Part shown: piece by piece, positions 49,631 through 55,664 of the stretch
Layout: every line of letters starts with the position of its first letter
Position numbering within the stretch: the first letter of the stretch is position 1
Assembly (NCBI RefSeq): GCF_001279585.1
Contig: NZ_LGEC01000080.1
Coordinates: forward strand, 186,001 to 250,000
DNA from: Nocardiopsis sp. NRRL B-16309
Lineage (GTDB): Bacteria; Actinomycetota; Actinomycetes; Streptosporangiales; Streptosporangiaceae
DNA: 64,000 bases
Direction: 5' to 3'
Translations under genes and position numbers: made by a program
Notes under the pieces: model-generated
Database searches by the model: none
Seen by the model: the letters and a program-made list of their open reading frames with translations, nothing else
Told to the model about the DNA's origin: nothing

Positions 49631-50766
49631 CGCGCCCCCGCCCCGCCGGCCGGAGCCGCGCCCGCCCCGCCGGCCGGAGCCGCGGCCGCGTCGGCATCCG
49701 CGCCCGAGTCCCTCAGCCGCGGCATGACCTTCTCGCCGAACTCCGCCAGGTCCGCGTGGTAGTCGGGGAAGATGAGCATCAGCCCGTCCAGCTCCGCGTA
49801 CTCGACGATCTCCCGGATGCGCCTGGTCACGGTGTCGGGGGACCCGGTGACGAAGGTGGTCTGGAAGGCCTCGTCCTCGGGGTTCTCCGCGGTCAGGGAC
49901 AGCGCCTTGTCCAGTGGCAGGCCCCAGGAGCGCTTCATGTTGACGATCGCGTCCACGTCGGCGCCGCGTCCGTACTCGCGCCGCCGCTCCTCGGCCGCGG
50001 AGTCGGTCTCGTCCATGATGACGGTGAGCATCGAGTAGGTCCGGATGGTCCGGCCCTGCTTCTCGGCGCGGGCCTTCACGTCGAGGCTCGCCTCCCGCAG
50101 CCCGGGCAGGTCCTGCGCGGTCAGGAACGATCCGTCGCAGTGGCGGGCCTGGAAGTCGAGACCGGTGTCGGAGCGTCCGGCGCTGATCAGCGTGGGCGCC
50201 GGGTTCGGGTGCGGACGCGAGCGGCAGTCGTCCAGGGTGAAGAACTCGCCCTGGTGGGTGACGGAGTCCTCCGTCCACAGGCGTTCGAGGAGGGAGGTCC
50301 ACTCCTCGGTGTACCGGTACCGCGCCGCGTGGTCCAGGTCCTCGTTCCACAGGCCCATCTGACCGAACTCGTCGGCGTAGGAGCCGACCACGATGTTCAT
50401 GCCGGCGCGGCCGTCGCTGATGTCCTGCAGGGTCGTGTACATCTTGGCGGCGATGGCCGGGTTGAACAGGTTGGTGTGGACGGTGGCCCACACCTTCACC
50501 CGCTCCGTGGCCTCGGCCAGCCCCGACATCATCGTCATCGACTCCAACGTGCGGCCCCAGTGGTCGGTGGACCCGTCGTAGCCGCGCCACTTGCCCATGG
50601 ACATGATGAAGTCGAAGCCGTGGGCGTCGGCCAGCACCGCCGCCTTCTTGTTGTAGTCGTAGGTCGCCTCGGGGTGCGGTGCCGTCTCGGAGATGATCCA
50701 GCCACCGTTGCCGATGGGCAGGAAGATCCCGTACTCCGTGTCGGCCGTTCCAGCCGGTGCCGCCAT
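49627..50766 (-). CDS. RutA-like pyrimidine/amide monooxygenase (LLM class)
   Basis: 379 residues. It matches RutA along its length: GIFLPIGNGGWIIS at the N-terminus, HGFDFIMSMGKWRGYDG, LESMTMMSGLAEATERVKVWATV, MNIVVGSYADEFGQMG, and the C-terminal FPDYHADLAEFGEKVMPRL. RutA opens the uracil ring between N3 and C4 with reduced FMN and O2. Residues after about 355 form an Ala/Gly/Pro tail (APAGGAGAAPAGGAGAR) absent from RutA. ATG 50766 follows GAGGAG at six nt. With the RutB-like gene overlapping it and a RutF-like gene in the operon, a Rut-type ring opening is likely; whether uracil itself is the substrate is open. Confidence 0.88.
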   Translation of the reverse strand: MAAPAGTADTEYGIFLPIGNGGWIISETAPHPEATYDYNKKAAVLADAHGFDFIMSMGKWRGYDGSTDHWGRTLESMTMMSGLAEATERVKVWATVHTNLFNPAIAAKMYTTLQDISDGRAGMNIVVGSYADEFGQMGLWNEDLDHAARYRYTEEWTSLLERLWTEDSVTHQGEFFTLDDCRSRPHPNPAPTLISAGRSDTGLDFQARHCDGSFLTAQDLPGLREASLDVKARAEKQGRTIRTYSMLTVIMDETDSAAEERRREYGRGADVDAIVNMKRSWGLPLDKALSLTAENPEDEAFQTTFVTGSPDTVTRRIREIVEYAELDGLMLIFPDYHADLAEFGEKVMPRLRDSGADADAAAAPAGGAGAAPAGGAGAR

Positions 50767-50809
50767 GCGTGGCTCCTCGTTCTTCGTGTTCACGGTGTGG
50801 GGGAGGGGT

Positions 50810-50841
50810 GGGCGGCCGGCGTGGTCGTCCGCCGGCCGCCC
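50810..50841 (-). promoter_or_regulatory. Intra-operon hairpin between transporter and catabolic genes
   Basis: Complementary 12-nt arms (GGGCGGCCGGCG and its complement) around an 8-nt loop, in the 87-bp gap between the binding-protein stop and the RutA-like start. It could act as a partial terminator or an mRNA-processing/stability element that sets different levels for transport and enzyme genes. Confidence 0.55.
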
Positions 50842-50853
50842 GGACCCGGGGTG

Positions 50854-51963
50854 CTACTCGGCGGGCCAGGCCACGTCGCCCGCGACGTGGACGGCCTCCA
50901 GGTAGCGGGGGTCGAACAGCGGCTCGAGGTCCGGCAGCTCGTCGAGCTGGCCGTTGTCGACGAGGGTCTGGCCCTCGGCCTCGGTCAGGGTGAGGTCGAT
51001 GTATCCGGCCGGGGACGATTCCTGCGTGGAGGCGGTCACCAGCTCGTGCTCGGCGTTCCAGACCCGCAGGTTGTGATCGACGTCGTATCCGGACTCGGAG
51101 AGGTCGGCCGCGAACTCCACGCACTCCTCGCCGTTGTCCACGCAGTGGTCGAAGGCACGGGACATCGCCCGCAGCACGTCCTCGATCACCGTGGGGTTCT
51201 CATCGGCGAAGTCGCGGTTGGTGGCCATGACGCCGAACGAGCCGACCACCCCGTAGTCCTCGGGCAGCCACTCGTTGTACTCCTCCTCCATGTCGCTGAG
51301 GAGGAACGGCTCGTTGGAACGGAAGCCGGTGAGCGCCTGGACCTGGTCGCGCGGCAGGACGCTCGGGTCGTAGCCGACCTCCACCTGCTCGATGGAGTCC
51401 ATGTCGACGCCGTCGGAGACGAGCATCGCCTCCAGCGGCGCGGGCATGTTGCCCTTGTGGCCCAGGGTGGTGCCTTCCAGGTCGCTGAGCTCGTCGATGT
51501 CCGTGCCCGTCAGCAGCGTGGCGATCGGGACGTGGCCGTAGGTGGCGACCCCGATGACGTCGATGTCGTTGTCGTGGGCCATCAGGATCTCGGACTCGCT
51601 GCCCATCGAGGTCAGCTGGGCGGTGCCCGCCGCGACCGTCTGGGCGTTGCCGATGGTGTCACCCGTACCGGGCTGGATCTCGACGTCGAGGCACACGGCG
51701 TCGAAGTAGCCGAGGGCGTCGGCCGCGACGGCCTCCAGGATGCTGACGGAGGCCTGGTACTGGTAGCCGGTGATGTACGTGATCGTTCCGGCGTCCCGGT
51801 TGGTCTGGCACCGCTCGTCATCGATGACGGCGGCGACCTCCGGTTCGCTGTCCTCTGCCTCTCCGCTGCCGCACGCCGAGACCAGCAGAACGGCGGAGGC
51901 CGTCGTCGCGGCCGCGGCGGAGCGCAGAAGGAGGCGTTTGGGGTTGGCGGTGGGGCTGGACAT
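50854..51963 (-). CDS. NMT1/THI5-like ABC substrate-binding lipoprotein
   Basis: 369 residues. The signal ends LLVSACGSG, a lipobox. The body has the SsuA/TauA/ThiY fold: TITYITGYQYQASVSILEAVAADALGYFDAVCLDVEIQPGTGDTIGNAQTVAAGTAQLTSMGSESEILMAHD. Unlike aliphatic-sulfonate binders it is longer and has extra cysteines (CQTN, VCLDV, HCVDNGEECVEF), which may form disulfides. I start at ATG 51963, eight nt after CGGAG, rather than at ATG 51981. It supplies the permease and ATPase encoded upstream in the operon. Ligand unknown; the family takes sulfonates, pyrimidines, thiamine precursors and riboflavin. Confidence 0.88.
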   Translation of the reverse strand: MSSPTANPKRLLLRSAAAATTASAVLLVSACGSGEAEDSEPEVAAVIDDERCQTNRDAGTITYITGYQYQASVSILEAVAADALGYFDAVCLDVEIQPGTGDTIGNAQTVAAGTAQLTSMGSESEILMAHDNDIDVIGVATYGHVPIATLLTGTDIDELSDLEGTTLGHKGNMPAPLEAMLVSDGVDMDSIEQVEVGYDPSVLPRDQVQALTGFRSNEPFLLSDMEEEYNEWLPEDYGVVGSFGVMATNRDFADENPTVIEDVLRAMSRAFDHCVDNGEECVEFAADLSESGYDVDHNLRVWNAEHELVTASTQESSPAGYIDLTLTEAEGQTLVDNGQLDELPDLEPLFDPRYLEAVHVAGDVAWPAE

Positions 51964-51980
51964 GCGGTTTGCTCCGATCA

Positions 51981-52823
51981 TCAGGGGGTTCTCTGCTGCG
52001 ACTCGTGCCAGAACAGCAGCCTGCGTTCCACGGTGGCCGTGAACGCGAGCATGAGGACGCCCATCGCGGCCAGGCAGGCCACGGCCGCGTAGACGTGCGG
52101 CAGTTGGGCGTTGGAGGCCGCGTTGCGGATCATCGTCCCCAGTCCGCTGGAGGAGCCGGCGGCGACGAACTCCGCGACGACGGCGCCCACGATGGACAGG
52201 GGAAGGACGACCCGCAGGGCGGCCAGGGTGTAGGGGAGGCTGCTCGGGACGCGCAGGCGCAACAGGACCTCGAAGCGTGAGGCGTGCAGCGTGGAGAACA
52301 CGTGCAGGACCGGCGGCGGGACGGAGCGCAGCCCGGTCGTGACGTTGATCAGCACCGGGAAGAAGGTGATGATCGCGGTGACGATGACCTTGGGCGTCAT
52401 GCCGAAACCGAACGCGACGACCAGGGCGGGCGCCAGGGCGATGACCGGGGTCACGTTCAGCACCACGGCCAGCGGCATGATCGCCCGGCGCAGGATCGGG
52501 ATCTCCGACATCAGCAGGGCCAGCACGAACGCCAGTCCGGCACCCCAGGCCACCCCGATGAGAGCGATCTGGAGGGTGGACCAGGCGTTCCGCACGAACA
52601 ACCCCGGGTCGTCGACCAGGGTGGTGCCGACCTCGGAGAGCGTGGGCAGGATGTAGGGCTGTTCGGCGGCGATCACCGTCCAGGCGGTGCCGACCAGCAG
52701 CACGGCCACGACCGTGGGCAGCCACAGGGCGGGGTGCAGGACCGACCGCCGCCGGCGCCGCGGGTGCGCGGCGGGAACGGTGGTGGGGCGGGGACGCACG
52801 TCCGGGGAAGTGCCCGTGGCCAT
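51981..52823 (-). CDS. ABC transporter permease, SsuC/TauC type
   Basis: 280 residues with six helices after a basic, Pro-rich N-terminus. The EAA loop is seen as STLHASRFEVLLRLRVPSSLPYTLAALRVVLPLSIVGAVVAEF, typical of nitrate/sulfonate/pyrimidine permeases. Further marks are GFGMTPKVIVTAIITFFPVLINVTTGLRSV and the GLGTMIRNAAS stretch. It begins 15 bp after the ATPase stop and ends next to the binding-protein gene. It forms the membrane channel of the importer. Confidence 0.9.
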   Translation of the reverse strand: MATGTSPDVRPRPTTVPAAHPRRRRRSVLHPALWLPTVVAVLLVGTAWTVIAAEQPYILPTLSEVGTTLVDDPGLFVRNAWSTLQIALIGVAWGAGLAFVLALLMSEIPILRRAIMPLAVVLNVTPVIALAPALVVAFGFGMTPKVIVTAIITFFPVLINVTTGLRSVPPPVLHVFSTLHASRFEVLLRLRVPSSLPYTLAALRVVLPLSIVGAVVAEFVAAGSSSGLGTMIRNAASNAQLPHVYAAVACLAAMGVLMLAFTATVERRLLFWHESQQRTP

Positions 52824-52837
52824 GTCCGGTAGTCCTC

Positions 52838-53641
52838 TCACAGTGGTACGAGGTCGTCGGGGGCGGCGCCGGACTCCCACGCGACCTGCAGCGACGCGCG
52901 GACGCGGTCCTCCACCCGGTGAAGGCGGGGGTCGGCTGTGACTCCGGAACCGCGCGGACGGGGGAGATCGACCGGCAGTACTTCGTGCACCCGGCCGGGG
53001 CGGGCGGACATCACCACGATCCGGTCGGAGAGGGTGACCGCCTCACGCACCGAGTGGGTGACGAACACGACCGTCGTGGACATGTGCTCCCACAGGCGCA
53101 GCAGGTGGAGCTGGAGCGCCTCGCGGGTGAACTCGTCCAGGGCGGAGAACGGCTCGTCCATGAGCAGGACGTCCGGGCGGATGCCGAAGGCGCGGGCGAT
53201 CGCGACGCGCTGCTGCATGCCTCCGGAGAGTTGGTGCGGGTATTTTCGGGCGACGTCCTCCAGGCCCACCATGCTCAGCAGTTCGTCGGGATCGCCGGCG
53301 GCGTTGCCCGCACGGCGGTTGACCCGGGAGGGCAGGACCACGTTGCGGCGGACGTTCAGCCACGGCAGCAGCGCGGGCGTCTGGGGGACCAGGCCCACCG
53401 CCTTGGCGGCGCACATCCGCTCGGGGGTGGACCCGAAGACGGCGACGTGCCCGGAGTCGGGCCGTTCCAGGCCCGCGAGCACCCGCAGCAGCGTGGACTT
53501 GCCGCAGCCGCTGGGGCCGATGAGGCTGACGAAGTGCCGCCGGGGGACGTCCAGGTCGACCCGGTCGAGCGCGGGGCGGGCGGGGTCGCCGCCCTCATAG
53601 GTCTTGGTGAGGCCGCGCACCTCGATGCGGTCGTCGCTCAT
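52838..53641 (-). CDS. ABC transporter ATPase, SsuB/TauB type
   Basis: 267 residues with Walker A GPSGCGKST, signature LSGGMQQRVAIARAF, Walker B VLLMDEPFSALDE and switch His in VFVTHSVREAV. The Q-loop reads LVPQTPALLPWLNVRRNVVLP, as in the nitrate/sulfonate/taurine group. ATG overlaps the stop of the flavin-reductase gene (ATGA). It drives the importer with the permease and lipoprotein that follow. Confidence 0.93.
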   Translation of the reverse strand: MSDDRIEVRGLTKTYEGGDPARPALDRVDLDVPRRHFVSLIGPSGCGKSTLLRVLAGLERPDSGHVAVFGSTPERMCAAKAVGLVPQTPALLPWLNVRRNVVLPSRVNRRAGNAAGDPDELLSMVGLEDVARKYPHQLSGGMQQRVAIARAFGIRPDVLLMDEPFSALDEFTREALQLHLLRLWEHMSTTVVFVTHSVREAVTLSDRIVVMSARPGRVHEVLPVDLPRPRGSGVTADPRLHRVEDRVRASLQVAWESGAAPDDLVPL

Positions 53642-54150
53642 GCCGCGTCCAGCCGGTGGAACCTGCGCTCCTGGTAGACCAGCGGCGCGGATCGGCCGAT
53701 CCGCACGTAGGCGACGTCGAACAGGATCATCGTGTGGTCGCCCGCGCTGTGCCGTGAGTGGACGGTGCCCTCCAGCGCGACGGCGGATCCCGGCAGGACG
53801 GGCGCGCCCAGGTCGCCGGTGGTGAAGGGGGCCGCGTCGAACTTGTCGGCGCCGCGGGTGGCGAACACTCCGGACAGCTGTTCCTGGCCCTCGGCCAGGA
53901 CGTTGACCGCGACGGTCCGTGCGCGGGTGAAGGCGTCGTGGCACTCGGCGGTGGAGGCGAGGCAGATCGCGACCAGCGGCGGGTCGGCGGAGACCGAGAC
54001 GACGCTGTTGGCGGTGAAGCCGTGGCGGCGGCCGTCGACCTCGGCGGTGACGACGCTGACGGACGTGGCCATGCGTGCGAGGCCGTCGCGCAGGGCGGCG
54101 GGCTCGTGTCGTATGTCGGTGGAGCCCGGGACGGGCTCGGGTGCGGTCAT
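53638..54150 (-). CDS. Flavin reductase, RutF/HpaC-like
   Basis: 170 residues of the flavin-reductase-like FMN-binding split barrel. Motifs are LARMATSVSVVTAEVDGRRHGFTANSVVSVSADPPLVAICLA near the start, TVAVNVLAEGQEQLSGVFA in the middle, and DHTMILFDVAYVRIGRSAPLVYQERRF at the end. It uses NAD(P)H to give free reduced FMN to the two monooxygenases of the operon. Its stop overlaps the ATPase start. RutF plays the same role for RutA. Confidence 0.9.
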   Translation of the reverse strand: MTAPEPVPGSTDIRHEPAALRDGLARMATSVSVVTAEVDGRRHGFTANSVVSVSADPPLVAICLASTAECHDAFTRARTVAVNVLAEGQEQLSGVFATRGADKFDAAPFTTGDLGAPVLPGSAVALEGTVHSRHSAGDHTMILFDVAYVRIGRSAPLVYQERRFHRLDAA

Positions 54151-54292
54151 TCCTACTCCTCAATGTGTGTGAGCCATCGCACTCCGTCGCCGGTGGAGTG
54201 CGCGGTCGACGGATCCGTGGGCGCCGGGGTGTCGGGGCGGACCGGCCGGCGGGTCCGCCGGACGGTCCGTACCCGGGCCGGGGCCGTCCGGC

Positions 54293-54829
54293 TCACAGGG
54301 GTGCGGTGGCGGTGCCCATGACGGAGGAGAGGGTGGCGGAGTGGCGGTCGTACCAGGCCAGGGCGGGATCGGTGTCGGTACCGAGTTCCCCGAGGGACTG
54401 CTCGCGCACGTACAGCGCCGGGGCCGGACAGGAGGCGGCGAGTTCGACCAGGACGGGGCGCAGCGCCGACTCGGCGGCGTGGGCGTGCCCGTCCGAGGCG
54501 CCGACCATGAGGGGGACGGCGACCGTGCCGCGCAGCCCCTCGGGAGGCATCCGGTCCAGGAAGGCCTTGAGCAGGCCGGTGAACGTGCCCTTGTAGACGG
54601 GGCTGGCCACGACCAGGAGCCGGGCCGAGCGGACGGTGGCGACCGCTTCGTCCACCGCGGCGTCGCCGGGGTCGAGGACCGCCGGGCCGTGGTCGGACAG
54701 GTCGATGGTGGTGACGTGGTCGCCGCCCGCGAGGGGGGCGAGCAGTCGGGCGACGTGCTCGGCGGTCCGGGCCGTACGCGAGCCCGGGCGGGGATTGCCG
54801 ACAAGTGCGGCCACATGGGAAGGACCCAC
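54293..54829 (-). CDS. NAD(P)H-dependent FMN reductase, SsuE/MsuE family, first gene of operon
   Basis: 178 residues of the flavodoxin-like reductase family. The FMN phosphate loop is VGNPRPGSRTARTAEHV near residue 11 and the conserved ASPVYKGTFTGLLKAFLDRMP follows near residue 75. In ssu and msu operons this enzyme feeds reduced FMN to the sulfonate monooxygenase. GGAGGG lies five nt before GTG 54829. Having both this and a RutF-like reductase in one operon is unusual. A 142-bp gap separates it from the next gene. Confidence 0.9.
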   Translation of the reverse strand: MGPSHVAALVGNPRPGSRTARTAEHVARLLAPLAGGDHVTTIDLSDHGPAVLDPGDAAVDEAVATVRSARLLVVASPVYKGTFTGLLKAFLDRMPPEGLRGTVAVPLMVGASDGHAHAAESALRPVLVELAASCPAPALYVREQSLGELGTDTDPALAWYDRHSATLSSVMGTATAPL

Positions 54830-54924
54830 GGGACACCCTCCAGGTATCTGTCCTCGGTTGGCAACACCGAGGAGAACGGTGGAGAGCGGGCGGAAGCAGG
54901 TGAGTCGACGGCCCGCGGGGATCG

Positions 54925-54949
54925 TTGACGCGTCAAAGCTAGTGACGCG
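54925..54949. promoter_or_regulatory. Operator cluster upstream of the monooxygenase operon
   Basis: TTGACGCGTCAA (54925-54936) is a perfect 12-bp palindrome. A third half-site TGACGCG (54943-54949) forms a second inverted repeat with it, GCGTCA-N7-TGACGC. It lies about 100 bp upstream of the first operon gene. No regulator gene is part of the operon, so the binding protein is unknown. Confidence 0.55.
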
Positions 54950-54974
54950 CTTTTAACTGACTATGACGTCCCGG

Positions 54975-55403
54975 TCACGTGATGGTGTCGAGCGACCGGA
55001 CGGTGGTGCCGTCGTCCACCAGGGCGACGGCGATCCCGTGTGTGGCGAAGGCCGACCGCAGCCAGGAGCCGCGGGCCAGGTGCCGGGAGAGCTGTTCGCC
55101 CATGACCAGGACGACGCGGGCGTCGGGGAAGTGGGTGTCGCGCAGCCAGACGAGTTTGAACGCGTCGGCGATGAGCTTGTTGCGCTGGACCGACTTCACC
55201 GGGCCCCGCAGAGGCGCGCACTGGCCGAGGACCGTGGGGTGGCCCTCGTCCGCGAAGTCGACTCCGACCCGGGTTCCGTCCGGGAGAGTGAACGCTCGGG
55301 GTGCCACACGGGTTCCCAGCAGCGCGGATAGCGCTCGGGAGAGTTCCGTGCCGTCGTCCCGGGCGAGGGTGTCTGCTGGGGGACCGACCACTGAACGCGC
55401 CAT
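54975..55403 (-). CDS. Conserved-looking hypothetical protein, 142 aa
   Basis: A soluble protein with PDGTRVGVDFADEGHPTVLGQCAPLRGPVKSVQRNKLIADAFKLVWLRDTHFPDARVVLVMGE in the middle. The strand-helix pattern with Asp (GVDFA), Gln and Lys residues recalls PD-(D/E)XK nuclease cores, but I cannot confirm the motif. No membrane segment or signal. AAGG lies eight nt before the ATG. It lies upstream of the monooxygenase operon with the operator region in between, so it is probably a separate transcription unit. Confidence 0.6.
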   Translation of the reverse strand: MARSVVGPPADTLARDDGTELSRALSALLGTRVAPRAFTLPDGTRVGVDFADEGHPTVLGQCAPLRGPVKSVQRNKLIADAFKLVWLRDTHFPDARVVLVMGEQLSRHLARGSWLRSAFATHGIAVALVDDGTTVRSLDTIT

Positions 55404-55543
55404 ATAGGCAGACCTTAGTACACGGGAGTTCCGCCGTCATGGGGATTGTGCGCTTGTAACACCCGTAACAGAAGCCCCTTGCGCCCCTCACCTGGAACCT
55501 TGGTCTCACAGTGTGTCATGAGTCACATTCCGCGGCCGTGCGC

Positions 55544-55572
55544 TTTACCTCAACAATAGTTGAGGTTCTAGC
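55544..55572 (+). promoter_or_regulatory. SoxR/MerR-type operator and promoter of the efflux gene
   Basis: ACCTCAAC-AATA-GTTGAGGT (55547-55566) is a perfect inverted repeat. Its core CCTCAAC-N4-GTTGAGG has the length and sequence pattern of SoxR boxes (CCTCAAG-N4-CTTGAGG). It sits between a -35-like TTTACC (55544) and a -10-like TTCTAG (about 55567), a 17-bp spacing close to the stretched spacers used by MerR-family activators. It lies about 100 bp upstream of the DHA2 transporter start. Confidence 0.65.
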
Positions 55573-55664
55573 GTCGTGGGAGACGAGGGACGTCGTCCCG
55601 GGGGCTTCGGGACCCGAGCCGACCCCGGGGCGGCGCCGACTGCACGACGGAAGCGGAGACGCGA

